This document shows, piece after piece, positions 1 to 11,964 of a stretch of DNA of 64,000 nucleotides. The stretch covers positions 42,347,975-42,411,974 of the forward strand of contig NC_031502.1 in NCBI RefSeq assembly GCF_000237925.1, written 5' to 3'. Source of the stretch: Schistosoma mansoni. Its lineage: Eukaryota; Platyhelminthes; Trematoda; Strigeidida; Schistosomatidae. Positions within the stretch are counted from its first letter, which is position 1. Every line of letters begins with the position of its first letter. The position numbers and the translations under genes were made by a program. Under the pieces are notes generated by a model. It saw nothing but the letters and a program-made list of their open reading frames with translations, was not told the DNA's origin and ran no database searches.

Positions 1-484
1 ATGCCAGGAAGATGAATAATAGTGGTAGTAATAATAATAATAGTAATAATGTTCATACTGTTCTTATTTATATTAATGTTAACTAGTTCATTTATACATA
101 ATAATAATGATATTTTATTTTCAATCAATGAAAATGTTGATAGAGTTAACAAGATATATCTGATAGCTTATTAATCATTGGTAAACAGATCATTCATATT
201 TGAGTAAGGATTCTTTTTATTATTACTATGTGCCTTGAGGTAATTCATTTATTTGTTGAATGAAATCCTATATATTACATAGTTAATCATATAACAATAA
301 CTATAATCTATTATTTTGCTTATTTGTTTATTTAATTTGAAAATTTGATAGTAATGTTGATAATGAAATCTTTCAGACCATAATAATAAAAAAATAACCG
401 TCATTGTGTTATATATATATATATAATTCAAATAATGATTGAAATATACAATCTAATCAAGTGTACATCTTTTGTAGGATAAAG

Positions 485-600
485 GGGTTGCGACTAGCAG
501 TAGAATTCAGGACGCTCGTTTCGTCTTAATTTGGACGACCCAGTTGGATGTATCATCACCCATGTTAGTGTTCACAGAGGGACTTGAATAACAGATTAAA
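485..600 (-). mobile_element. Diverged family B hammerhead retroposon fragment
   Basis: The reverse strand resembles the tRNA-end/hammerhead junction of family B: relics of GTGAACA, GTACATCCA, the CGAAAC block and CCTGGATTCCAC-like sequence, all mutated. The start of the tRNA head and the 3' tail are lost. Confidence 0.6.
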
Positions 601-1599
601 TCAAATTATTACAAAGTTAAATTCACAAACACTGAACAAGTTAGTAGCCTTCTGAGATCAGTAACTTAATGGGCAACTCATTAACCATTTTTTTAAAGGT
701 ACTGCATTTAATTCTCGTTGTGATCATTAATAACAGTGTGTTGGTACATTCAGATAACAAGTCTCAGGCAGGAAAAAACTCGTTTTTTTTACACTAACCA
801 TGATCCATTTATACTAGTAAATTTATGAAAAAATGACTGAGTAAGAGAAATTCGCACATGATCCACATATGTTAAAATTCATCAAAGAATACTAACAGTG
901 GACTAATTCAAACCATTACAAAGGGAAGTAAGGTATATATTGTAGGGATTTCTATTGTTTTAAGGTGTTTTTGTCTCTAACCTATACATTCTTTAGAACT
1001 GATGAAAACTTATGTACTATTTTACCTTTGATAAGTATGTGTAAATCAATTAAAGTTTAAAACATGAAATAGTAGGTCCTGACCATGTGAATAGAATTAC
1101 TAAGTAATAAAGAGGTATAAGGTTTGATAGGTTAAGAGTGCTATCACCAGTGAATACCATGATTGAGGAGTTTTAATCAGCTATTCAACACCCAATGGTT
1201 TTCAATAACTTAGTGTCAGTTTAAAATAAAAGCTACAATTATCAAACTAAACAAATCTCTATAAAATGCCATATTGAAAAAGATCTAATAACTTTGAACC
1301 ATTTTTGAGTAACAAACAGAATAAGATTTGATATAAGTTGCGCAGTAAAAAGAAACTAACGAAATTTATGGAAAATTATGTTCATTATAACGAAAATACT
1401 AAACGTAGGAAATATAAATTTCGAAAGAAAAGTAATAAAATAAAGAAAATAAATTGTTAGATGCTAAAGCGTATAATTTAAAAATTGGAGGGTAAATTCA
1501 GTTGATTTACTTTTCACAGAATTATATCATGCTGCCTAATTTGTTCAGTCATTCATCAGATTTACTGTGTTATTATTATTTTCACACAAACAGTGATAG

Positions 1600-2110
1600 T
1601 AGGGGGCATCAAACACATATGCACCACACAAAAACAATGAGGCCAGTGGTAGTTATTATTGATTTGTGTGGGAGCTGGAATACTGCCCGGGTGTCCAAAC
1701 CGAAGCAGGGGATTTTCTTAGGAGGTCACAACCTGAGTCTTCGACCGGAAAACCTAATCCACAAAGCAATAGAGCAACGTTAGGAGATTCAGTCCCATGG
1801 TAGCCAAGAACCAATAATAGGTTCATACGCCATTTGTCCCCTCAGGATCCTGGAGTTTATGTGCACCACTGATTTGGAATCAGGGTTTTCCAACTCCCCT
1901 AGATGAACCCTTCGTGTCAACCAACCCGGTCAGAGCGCCGGAAATTCGCTTTGCGTCCTCTTAATTTCGTAAACAGCCCCTCACTGCGAGAAGGCAGTAG
2001 GTAGAACTTCCCTGACAGTGACTGTATACGCGTGGCCATGTGAGAGCATTTCGAGAGATGGTGAACTCTCCTCATCCTCGGTCATACAAGAGCATCTGGA
2101 GGGCAAAATT
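1600..2110. repeat. GC-richer dispersed repeat, class unknown
   Basis: About 500 bases of much higher GC than the surroundings, with no long open frame in any phase. I recall similar sequence as repetitive in schistosome genomes, but cannot place it in a family from sequence alone; a retroelement untranslated or terminal region is likely. Confidence 0.45.
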
Positions 2111-3612
2111 TTATGAATCATAACTAATCAATCTTCATCTTCCCACATGACACAGATCAATAATCATTGATACTATGAACTAGTACTAAGTCATAGTTTA
2201 TCTGTCCTTACGTTTTTTCGAACCTGCTCTAACGCCGGTCAGAGTTGCGAGTCGATATAGATGATGGTAAAACATGAGTAATACATATCCCAAGAATCTC
2301 AGTCAATCAACATATGTATCACTAAAAAATTAACACAACATTTACTGATTATTTGGATATAGTTTCATCAATGGTGAATTACTGGCTCCACAAGTCACAA
2401 GCATAGTTTAAAATACATTAATCACGAAGTAAAATGACTTATGAAACACTTTAAGCAAAATAATTATAGATTCAGAATGTGAGATTATTGGAGGTTTATG
2501 GAGACCTTTGAACTTTACGGTTTACACAGAATACTGAAATGGTTAGATAACCATTGAAAAACAAAAAGCATTGAATAGCTGTTTCCTCATGGCAAAGGTT
2601 TCATCAACAATACACATTCACGCATGGAACAGAGGATCTTTATACATGACCTTTGGATCCTTTAGCTGATATTTGATGGTTTACATGTACAACTTCAACA
2701 TCCATTGGTTTAGGATAAGGATAAGACTTGCTGTCTGAAAGATATTAAGTGAATACATCCATGAAAATGTTATCGATTTTGAGTCGCATCAACCAAGGTT
2801 CTAGTCAGAAATCGGACATAATTTTCCAGGGAATGATTTAACAGTTAGTATACTTATTGACTGATTTCTACGTTCAAATAAGACAAGCCTTAAAGTGATT
2901 TTAGCTTACTTTCATACTGTCTATGTAGAAAACAGCTGGACCCATACTATGAATGCCATTATATACGTTTCATAGTATAAAACCAATACTTGGGAGAAAT
3001 TCACGATCGAATATTAGAAACATATGAATTTTCCTTATCTTTGAAATGCACATTTTAGAAGTCTAAAGCAATGTAATGTCAAGCTGCCAGTCAATATGCT
3101 AACCTTCTAACTGCTCAGTAAATATTTCACCTGTTTCACATGTGGAGTCAGTGAACAAATAGCAGTAATATAATTTATTTATTCACTAGATGATTGTGTA
3201 TAAGTTACACTGACTACCTGATTATCCAAACTAAAGTAATGCCAAGTTCAAACCCGGGAATTAGTGAATTAAAAACTCATGCTTTAGCCAGGGAACAATA
3301 TTCAGTTGTCATTTGTATTTCTGCTAAAACTTTTCCATCCACAAAATGCTTAATTCTGATGGTTAAATACATTTAACTGACGCGTCTTGATATTAGTTTT
3401 CTTATTGTGACTAGTAACCATTGTGAAACCGATATTATGCACTGATAGTTAAAGTTCTTAAAAATGAAACAGAAATTTCACAAATCTAATATACGTCATA
3501 TCAACTTACCAAAATAATTGCATAAATGTTTGTTTTCCAATTATTACTTTATCAAAATACAAAGGAATAAAAGTTTGAAAATTTCCGGGAGTCAATATTT
3601 TCCACACCAATA

Positions 3613-3618
3613 TTTATT
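3613..3618 (-). promoter_or_regulatory. Possible poly(A) signal AATAAA
   Basis: First AATAAA on the minus strand after the proposed stop at 4019, about 400 bases downstream. In DNA this AT-rich such hexamers are frequent by chance, so it is only a candidate end for the 3' UTR. Confidence 0.25.
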
Positions 3619-4018
3619 AATATCAATTATCAGTGTTATTAATTGTCTAATTTAGATGGTAACTTGTTTTGTTCAATTGGTCACGTTATATACCATAAAT
3701 TAATGATAATAAATGTAAACAATCATTATGATCAGATGTGTTCAACCATGTTAACTGGACTAGTTGACTCGACATTGTTTAACATATTTTTATATGTAAA
3801 TCTAAAGTGAGGACCCATAACATGCATACATACACAATGTACATACATATATACATACATTATTCAAATTGAAATGAAGTTATAACATTGATTGGGTAAA
3901 CTATTCCAATGAAAGGGAGCCTTCTGATCTTCACACATTCATAAACTTGCACACACACACTAAAAAATAAAAGTGACTTCATAAAAGGCCAATGAAATTT
4001 GAAAATAATTTAAATAAC

Positions 4019-4058
4019 CTATTTTTTATCATCAATGTCATCATCGTCATCACCATTT
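4019..4058 (-). CDS. Terminal coding exon, acidic tail and stop
   Basis: Acceptor with a run of nine T then AG (TTTTTTTTTAG/AAATGG). One base completes the phase 2 codon of the exon at 15195, giving Glu, then NGDDDDDIDDKK and a TAG stop at 4021-4019. The strong acceptor, the fitting phase and the immediate stop suggest the last coding exon. Acidic tails of this kind are common and give no function. The 11.1-kb intron in front makes this the least certain join; a chance GAT/GAC run is the alternative. Confidence 0.45.
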
Positions 4059-5129
4059 CTAAAAAAAAATATGAATCAATTTAGTTAGAAATGAAAAACA
4101 AGAATCTTTCTGAATTTTTACGCTCTGTTTATTTTTTCTCATCCCCACCCTATATCTACCTATTGAACCAATAAATAGTAAGAGTGAAAAAATAGTTTTT
4201 AAATAAAAGGGTAGTAGTAATTAAAATTGAACTGGTGATAAGCAATCGACTGTTCATTAGCTTAAGAATAATTTGTTAAATAAATATATCTACATACACA
4301 AACATACAAATATTTATTTATTTAAATACCAGTGTTAGTCATCATTGATTAGTGATGTAATCATTTTCTCTGTATAAAGACTATTTATTTGAATTTCAAT
4401 GATATTTATTAAAAATTTAGTTGATCCATTGAAGTAATCAACTAAATTAAAAGATAGTCATTATCAAAAGTGTTTTATATAATTCTCATTATTTTTAAAC
4501 AGATTTTATCAATCCACCATCTTAGCAACTGAATAAAATTCATGTATTTTCTTTAATATACTACCATGTACATATATATATATATATAAGAGGATTGGTT
4601 ATCTGGTCAATAGTCTGGTTTGATAATTAAATAAATGAATAAATAGAGTGACAGAAGAGAAAGTAGACAGACAAATCTCGATTTATGTTTAATGAAGTAA
4701 AAAAAAAGAGAAAAATTCGTTATACATATCGGTTGACTGCGCTTAACACAAAATAGATTGAGAGAAAAAGAGGGAAACACATATTTAAATTTGGTTTTGT
4801 CTGTTTTATTGTCAAACTATACTTTTATTGTTTTAACGTATAATCTGAATCCCATTTTAACAGTAATTACTACGATTAGTTCATACATTTTAGACAGATA
4901 TGAGTATTAATATCAGAAAAATGTAACAGGATTATTGGATAGTGAACGTCTTATAAACCTCACTAGATAACCTGAATGAAAAGGAATTTTGACTCGTTAA
5001 TTGAATATATTATAAGATTAAATTCTCAAGAAATGATGCCCAATTGTTGATAGGTAGTTTTTAATTAAAAAATAATATTTTCTTCATAACTCAGTTTGGA
5101 AAATTCACAGTTAAACAGAATAAGTTATG

Positions 5130-5264
5130 ATCCACTTAGTATTGGTTGTTTGAATCTTCCCATTGATGTTTAGGACTGCAACTGGTCAGTCTCTTATTGA
5201 CATATGTGCATATTGTGCGTATTGCATCGATATAGCCCTAATTCACAAGCATTATAGTGAATTT
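5130..5264 (-). mobile_element. Family B retroposon, 3' part only
   Basis: Matches the B tail read on the minus strand (tail end AATACTAAGTG, block GACTGACCAGTTGCAGTCCT, TATGCACATATG, TTGTGAATTA). The tRNA head and ribozyme are missing: a 5'-truncated insertion. Confidence 0.8.
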
Positions 5265-6654
5265 AAAACGAACATATAGACTGATTCTCAGATAATATAT
5301 TAAATCTTACTGTAGTTCGATTAATTTTTTACAAAAAAGTTATATAAAATACTATTCATATTTAATAGTTTAATTTTGTCTCCCTCTACATGAATTACAT
5401 GAATCAATCAACTCTCCTTCAATTAAATCATAATCATGTATCAAACAGTATTATGAAATATCTATAACAGCTAAAGTCATTCATATTCGAAGTGAAACGG
5501 TCACATAAATTTAAAATTTATCATGCTTGGTTATATATATATATATATATATATCCTGGATTCTATCAAATGTGAGATAGTAGGTGTTCAGTTCGGATGA
5601 ATTCCTTGATTCTCAACTAATTAATAAATGTTCTAAATTTATTGATACAGTTCAATAAATGTTAGTGTTTAAGGAATAACTTTTTCGAATTACCAGTGAC
5701 AATTTACTCTTTGTTTGATTAAGTGATAGTTACTCAAGGTCTAAATTTACTTCTTTTTTAACCCAAATATTCTCATCGAAATACAGTACAAAATAGGATA
5801 ACACAGCATATGTGCCCCATTCGATTTCAAGACTCCCATTTATCAGTGAATACTGTCCCTATAATCACGGAATTGAATCTCAGCTTCAAGAATCTAATCA
5901 CCGACATTTATATACTATACAGCAATGGTAAATATGAATATCCATCATTATTTCTCTTACAATATTGTCTATATCAACGTCAATAATGTTTTTTTCAATA
6001 ATATTAATTCAATATATAGTTAGATTAAATAAATTAGCATTCATTAAATAATCAAAATGATTACTATACAGAATTTATAGCATCTGGTTAATTTCAACTG
6101 ATTACGTCTTATAATTGTGTAGATTGTGTTAGTCAGTTATCCTTCCACCTCCCTCACTCCCTCATTCTGTCTCTCCATCCCCACACACATACATATACAT
6201 TAATACAAAAGTGTATACAATACTTATTTTTGTGATTAAATTTCGAATTAGCTTGTCATGGATTATATATTTTCTCGCCAATTTATTACATTATAATATG
6301 ATTATAGTTATGATTACATCCTTGAAATTTTTATCAAGATAAAATTAGTGTAATTAATTCATTATTAATCAAATGAAATCAGGTAAGCATAAATGTTTGT
6401 CTTATAAAACTCGAGTTGGAAAAGTTTGACAATGAAGGGAGTAAAATTTAATTTAAATTACACATCGACGCATAATTTTTCACTTATAAAGTTTTTATAG
6501 TCTACAGTCTTTTAGTAAAAATGAAGGATATCTGATAATAACGAAGAATTCTAAATGTTTAATTTCAATTTGGAGAGCTCACATTACGGAGTGATTGTAG
6601 CTAAACAACCAATAAGAACTAACAAACTCTGGCAAAGTGTTTTATCACATTATG

Positions 6655-6840
6655 TGACTCATCGACAATGTGCATCCATGACCCTACAGGGAATCGACCC
6701 CCAAATCTTCAGGTCCGGTGGCAAGTATTTGATCTTTGTACTGGTGAACGGGTATTTAATAGTCTACATGTTTAAGTCATAGTTGGATCGCCGCTGATCA
6801 CTGCTGTATACTCCCATACTAAGACGACAACGGGTGTTAA
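6655..6840. mobile_element. Old family A copy, folded back
   Basis: Left part resembles the antisense tRNA-like region (GTGCATCCATGACCC, ATCGACCC), right part the sense hammerhead arm (CACTGCTGTA...CTCCCATACTA...GACGA). Heavily mutated. Confidence 0.5.
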
Positions 6841-7655
6841 GCTATGTAAAGTACCAAATCCAATAATCTTTATAAACAAAAAATAATAATGTGAAGAATA
6901 TTAAATAATAATATTAGTAAAAACCATAGGATTGTAAAATGTTTCCGAATAAGTTAGGAATGTTAAGAAACCTTACTGATTTCTAACTCCTTTATGGAAA
7001 TCCTATCATTTTTAACCTTCTACAAGGTGTGTACGTATTTTTGATCAAAATAATGTGATCGATACTGATCCCTAGACAATATGACTTTATTTGATACTCC
7101 ATAGTCTTAGTCCTAAATAAGCATACATTTGTAGCTCTTATAACTCAATGGCAGCATCTCTGTTTGCAACTCTGAATGACAAAATTCGAGTAGAATGACA
7201 AACATCAATTACTTTAACATTGAAGACAAACTTTACTGTTAGATGTAAACGAGCATGAATCCAAGGTTCATAGATTCTTACTAGATACTTTCAACCGCCT
7301 GAGATCAAACAAAATTCGTTGTGATATCCATTAATGTATACTAATTACCACATTTCAAACTGATTGATAAAATTCGATTCCGAATAATAATAAAATAATA
7401 TAATATTGGTTATTAATATGTGGTCAGTTAGTACCATTTTATTCTCAACTTTCATAAAATAAGTTTTTTAATTAAAATCCCACTGAAATTCAAATTAGCA
7501 TAGAGTTAAATTCACTTAGTATTGTTTGTTTGGATCTCCCCATCGATGTGTTTAGGACTGCAACTGGTCAGTCTCTAATTGGCATATGTGCATACTGTGC
7601 GTATTGCCTCGATATGCCTTAATTCACAAGCATGTAAGCAGAGATGGATAGTGGC

Positions 7656-7716
7656 TAGCAGTGGAATCCAGGACGCGCGTTTCGTCCTATTTGGGACTCG
7701 TCAGCTGGATGTACCT
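7656..7716 (-). ncRNA. Hammerhead ribozyme, family B, core intact
   Basis: Type I hammerhead: helix I ATCCAG/CTGGAT, core CTGACGA, helix II GTCCC/GGAC, GAAA, short helix III ACGC/GCGT, cleavage triplet GTC before CTGGATTCC. This is the known schistosome hammerhead. All core bases are present. It is in the same orientation as the host minus-strand transcript. Confidence 0.92.
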
Positions 7717-7794
7717 GCATCTCAGAGTTGATGTTCACTCTGGGACTCGAACCCAGTACCCTCGCTTCAAACGCCATCGCGTTATCCACTCGGC

Positions 7795-7855
7795 AGGTAC
7801 ATCCAGCTGACGAGTCCCAAATAGGACGAAACGCGCGTCCTGGATTCCACTGCTA
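7795..7855 (+). ncRNA. Hammerhead ribozyme, family B, core intact, inverted copy
   Basis: Exact reverse complement of the minus-strand ribozyme of the same insertion, so the core and GTC site are also complete. If the whole insert were transcribed, the two copies would pair with each other over 84 bases. Confidence 0.92.
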
Positions 7856-7952
7856 GCCACTATCCATCTCTGCTTAGCATAGAGTTAGTTTTAGCGTTAT
7901 GCATTATCTTATTTATTACGTTCTAAGTTCGTAGATTACAAATAATATTTAT

Positions 7953-8084
7953 GATCAAAAAGGGGTTTTGTGGATATTATAGTAATTGAATAGTTGAATT
8001 CATGAGTCAATTAAAGATAGACCACCGTAGAAAACCTAGAAGCACTGAGGAGTCCCATACTACGACGAAGCGGCCGTCCAGTGC
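7953..8084 (-). mobile_element. Family A copy, foldback, truncated
   Basis: Starts with the inverted A tail (GGGGTTTTGTGGA), passes TAGTTGAATTCATGAGTC and GACCACCGTAG, then switches at GCACTGAGGAG to the sense ribozyme arm ending GGCCGTCCAGTGC. The tRNA part is absent. Confidence 0.8.
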
Positions 8085-8320
8085 AGAATGATAATTTTGA
8101 AATATTACTGTAAATAATTTCATTATGTAATAATAATCATAATATATGATGAATGTTAAAAGGATGATCGAAAAATATAAAAAAAACATTCTAAGTTGAA
8201 CTCAATGAATTGCAATCATTATTAAAAGATTTAATTTTTTGGACAATTTTCCGTCCATCGATGGTCAATTCCTGAGTTTTTTTTAATTTTCAATATTTTG
8301 AAATTATTAAATTGTATGTA

Positions 8321-8517
8321 ACTTCCATAGTTGAAATCACGAGTCAATTGAGACTAGACAACCATGGAAAACCTGGAAGCACTGCTTGACGGCCGCTTCG
8401 TCCTATTGTGGGACTCCTCAGCAGTACACATCCACGATCTCACCTCGCGTGGTCTAGCTTCAATTGACTCATGATTTCAACTATGAAAATACTGAGATCA
8501 CCACAAAACCCCTTCGG
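8321..8517. mobile_element. Family A copy with inverted arms, tRNA part lost
   Basis: Ends in ATAGTTGAAATCACGAGTC and its inverted partner GACTCATGATTTCAACTAT plus tail. A 10-bp direct repeat ATTGTATGTA flanks it (8311-8320, 8518-8527). The inner part keeps one antisense ribozyme arm with two extra bases at the cleavage site. Confidence 0.85.
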
Positions 8518-8615
8518 ATTGTATGTACCTGTTTGAAAATTAGAGAAATACAATGAATTTTACAAACATTGATTTCTTACTCTAAGTACATGCAATCAAT
8601 TATAACGTTTCATTA

Positions 8616-8840
8616 AGATCATGAACCGATCAATGTGAGACTACCATTGAAAACCTGGAAGCACTGGATGACAATGTCGTCCTACCATGGGGCTTCTCAG
8701 CATTGTAAATCTACGACCTAACATGCGGGATCAAAGCCCGATGCCTTCGGTCTCATGTGTGAATACTTTACCTTTAGACTGCTTAGCCGGCATCCAACGG
8801 TGTTGTAGTTTAAATTCAACTAATCCACGAAGTTACTTGA
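8616..8840 (-). mobile_element. Family A copy, diverged
   Basis: Minus-strand sense: body (ACACCGTTGGATG-like), tRNA-like region degraded (box B no longer canonical), hammerhead arm heavily mutated, then ATCATGAACCGAT near the family end. Confidence 0.7.
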
Positions 8841-9629
8841 TAGAGAATTACTTTCTAAAAAAATGCATCAGTTAATGAAGTAAAGGTAACATTTCTTAAG
8901 TTGCAATCTAATACATTTATTTTTAATCAACCTGTATAATGTTAGCTTCTAAAAGAAAAAAAAGTATTTAAAAGCTAATCTAATTTTGAGTCTATTTTCA
9001 ACAGCCTGTCCCCAAAACAAGTGAATTTTTATTCTAAATTAAAATCACCAAGAGAATCATTGTAAATAAGGAAATAATCGTTTTATCTTGTTCCCAGAAC
9101 AGTTTTCATACATTATGCCATATAGAACTGAACTCAAGACATTGTCCGTTTAAGGCAATTTCAAGGAGATATATATATGCATGTAAGTATGATATACTTT
9201 GCTTTTTTAATTGGATTGTTGTTGCATGGTATTTGAACCAATTACAAAACGAATATAAATCAGTATTGTCTAAAACCAAGTGAATCACATCTCAATATTC
9301 AACAACTTAAGGAGTAATTCAAAAGGAATTTTAAAATCTCTTCATGCATACTTCATATTTTACTGATCAATACTAATAAGAAGCAACACTTATACATGAT
9401 ATCATTAATTATTGCCTTCATTATCGTCATTATTATTATTATTTTGCAATTAAAGAACACATTGCAACTCAGGGAATTCAACGACAGGAATATCTCTAAA
9501 TAGAACTCTTTATTCAATCCCTATGATTTCCAATGGTACTTCGACTAACGTCAATCGTTGATAAAACTGCCTACAACTGAAATTAATTTTCATTAAATCC
9601 CACATTTGAATTTCTGTAGTATAAGTCAC

Positions 9630-9822
9630 TAACTGAAACTAGTTAGACAATCACCGAAGACTTGAAAACATTGGGTAGCTATTTTATTTTAGTATGGAAC
9701 TCCACAATTACCGGAAGCGAGGTCATGGTATTCTATCTTATTAAGGATCCTCGAACTCGGACAAAATGGGCGTCCAGTGTTTCCAGACTTTTAATGGTTG
9801 TCTAATGAAGACAAACTCGTGA
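9630..9822. mobile_element. Old family A foldback relic
   Basis: GTTAGACAATCACCGAAGACTT at the left and its inverted partner TTTTAATGGTTGTCTAATGAAG at the right, with ribozyme-arm relics between (GGGCGTCCAGTGTTTCCAGA). Diverged and without a recognisable tRNA part. Confidence 0.6.
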
Positions 9823-10199
9823 TTTAAAGGATAGAAATTCTACAATCTACAAAAATTTGTTTAGTAGTCTGGAATATCAAATATGCGACAATCTTATATC
9901 TTTATTAAGCACTTTCAGTGAGATCTGTGTGTATTTTGGAATCCATGCAATCATCAGCTTAAAATGAGATCTCACCATTTCAGTGCTTTTGGCCCACTAA
10001 CGAATTAAAAAAATAGTCGGAATTTCAAACGAGTATACACCCAATATAAACAGAGTAATCCTAAGAATTCATCGCACTAAAGAACACCTCTTTCATCCTA
10101 AATTATAAAGTCTATTGAAATATACACTCAGTTATCAAACCTGATAGCTGACAACTGTAAATTAAATTTGTTATAGATCGATTTCAATTGGAATATCTT

Positions 10200-10295
10200 T
10201 AAAAACTAGGGTGTACTGGATAACTGCTTTGTCTTAATATGGGACGCTTCAGCAACGAACACCAACAACTTCATCAGGAGTTGAACCCAAAACAA
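10200..10295 (-). mobile_element. Old family A relic
   Basis: CTGGATAACTGCTTTGTC, ATGGGACGCTTCAGCA and GAGTTGAACCCAA follow the order of the antisense ribozyme arm and tRNA box B of family A; no ends are preserved. Confidence 0.45.
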
Positions 10296-10329
10296 AGAGA
10301 TAAACAATGACAGATTTAAGGTCAATAAG

Positions 10330-10560
10330 AACCAATCAACATCGAGGTGCAGAGGACAAGCTGTGAATCACATGTGGAGAAATTCAAACACTTCACTTCT
10401 ACCCGAAGTTTGTGCTGATGATGTCGTTCAGAAGGACGATGAAAGCTCCACGACCAAACCATCCAGCTCAGAGAACAAACCAACACCAGCATCGTCAGTT
10501 TTAGTGACGAACTCTTAACAATTAGAGCCATTAAGTCGACGTCCAATGAAGTGACTTCAG
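10330..10560 (+). mobile_element. Third-family retroposon with hammerhead-like motif
   Basis: Shares long near-identical stretches with 61637-61821 (TGAAAGCTCCACGACCAAA, CATCC, GCTCAGAGAACA), so it is a dispersed repeat. The minus-strand open frame of 74 codons across it is not a gene. Ends are not defined. Confidence 0.65.
10405..10486 (+). ncRNA. Hammerhead-like motif (third family)
   Basis: Order of parts: GTTTGT, G, CTGATGA, a helix TCGTTC-AGAA-GGACGA, GAAA, AGCT-loop-AGCT, C, AGAGA, ACAAAC. This fits a hammerhead with stem I GTTTGT/ACAAAC (internal loop), stem II of six pairs next to small bulges, stem III AGCT/AGCT and site CTC. It is weaker than A and B because of the bulges; hammerheads are known in Penelope-like elements, and this may be one. 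Confidence 0.45.
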
Positions 10561-10665
10561 TTCCAATATAGAGGAGCGTTCATTGTGACAAACGACCCAC
10601 TCTAAACACACGAAGTTCACTGAAGGGTTCTCTTTTTGACAAATTTATTATCAGGCTGTACAATC

Positions 10666-10666
<1 letters not shown>

Positions 10667-10698
<32 letters not shown>
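10667..10698. repeat. (TA)n microsatellite
   Basis: About 16 TA units. Confidence 0.95.
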
Positions 10699-10699
<1 letters not shown>

Positions 10700-11386
10700 G
10701 AGATCTTAAGCATCAATTCCTTCAGGACATATGAACAATAAAGTCTTGATGATGTAATAGAAAGGTTATAGTACTAGGTTACCTAGAATAAGTAATCACA
10801 ATAAAAGATTGTATATACAAATAAAAAGCCATGTAAAATTAAGAAGTTAACAATGGATTATATTGTGAATAGAGAGTAAGATAATTAAATGATAAGTTAA
10901 GGTATTAGAAAAGTTAAGTGAAATGATGTCATATCAAGAACATTTACAAAGAAACACTTAAGGGATTAGGGGAACAATTAAATCGATAGAATTAATGATA
11001 ATAATGAGGTTCATATTAGATAAGGATAAAATTTTTCCCAGTTCAAATTTCTCACTACACTTTCAGGAACATCATGATGTAAATCACTGGTAAATTGACT
11101 AAAATAGTTTAGCTAAAGAGCTTTCATGAAGGCTGGTTTAATTTACAAGTTGTCCAGTGCTTCCTAGTTTTTGATTTTTCTCCAACTGTTATCCATTGGT
11201 GATGAGTACAGCGAACATATTAAACCTAAATTCATCAAACCCTATCAACTAGTTAACTGTCCAATTATTCGGTACCTCAATGACTGATAGATTTTATCTT
11301 GTTCAATATTCCCAGATAATTTGTGATTGTTTGTTTCCTTAATTTTGACAAACAATACAAAAATTTTTAAACCTAATTCATTTTCA

Positions 11387-11863
11387 GTAATTGAGATCAT
11401 GAGTAAATTGAAGCTAGACCACCATGGAAAACCTGGAAGCACTATAATATCCACAAAACCCCTTCTGATATAAATGAAAATGTGCTCACTAGTGACTGGC
11501 TTTAAGAGATGTTTCCTGGAGTTCTAGTGAGAAGCAGTGACCGATGGAGTTCAATCAGGTCTGTTGTGAGTTAGTAACTCACTGATGACAATGGTGGATG
11601 TGTCGTTCAATTTCTTGAATCGGTTGAATTTATACATTAACACCATTGGATGTCGGCTCAGTGATCTAGAGGTTAGGCGAGACTGATAAGTTGTGGGTTC
11701 AAATCTCGTGAGGTGGGATCATGGATGCGCACTACTGAAGAGTCCCACAATAGAACGAAACGGCCATACAGTGCTTCCAGTTTTTCCATGGTGGTCTAGC
11801 GTCAATTGATTCATGATCTCAACTATTGAAATTACTATAATATCCACAAAACCTCTTCTGATA
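11387..11863 (+). mobile_element. Family A composite (foldback stub + full unit)
   Basis: Begins with the inverted arm TTGAGATCATGAG...GAAGCACT, which stops within one base of the ribozyme cleavage point, followed by tail sequence (ATATCCACAAAACCCC). Next comes a full unit: body (GTGCTCACTAGTGACTGG), a tRNA-like region (box A TCGGCTCAGTGA, box B GGGTTCAAATCTC), hammerhead and tail. The ribozyme at 11711-11762 keeps CTGAAGA and GAAA, but the cleavage triplet reads ATA. Confidence 0.85.
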
Positions 11864-11964
11864 TTAATTAATTTAATTTTGGAATTCATTTAATTAGCAA
11901 CAACCTCTAACAATAATAAAACAAAAATACACCGACGTTCAATAACTATACCAAAAAAGTAGCT

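Larger units (their letters stand above)
1..4018. other. 3' flank of the minus-strand gene
   Basis: Beyond a possible 3' UTR this stretch has no supportable gene. It holds an old B-type hammerhead relic (about 485-600) and a GC-richer repeat (1600-2110). Short open frames here (for example 1502-1783 and 3194-3376) have no coding character. Confidence 0.5.
7509..7873 (-). mobile_element. Family B (Sm-alpha type) insertion with perfect 84-bp foldback
   Basis: Flanked by a perfect 14-bp direct repeat TTAGCATAGAGTTA (7495-7508 and 7874-7887), so this is a clean target-primed insertion. Minus-strand sense: tail at the left, hammerhead at 7635-7718, then a tRNA-like head (box B GGGTTCGAGTCCC) cut off inside box A. 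The right end (7793-7876) is an exact inverted copy of 7635-7718. The insert is therefore one hammerhead on each strand around a 74-base loop. Confidence 0.93.

Noticed and set aside
10322-10546. 74-codon minus-strand frame
   Set aside because: Antisense to the third-family repeat, shared with 61.7 kb; not a gene.
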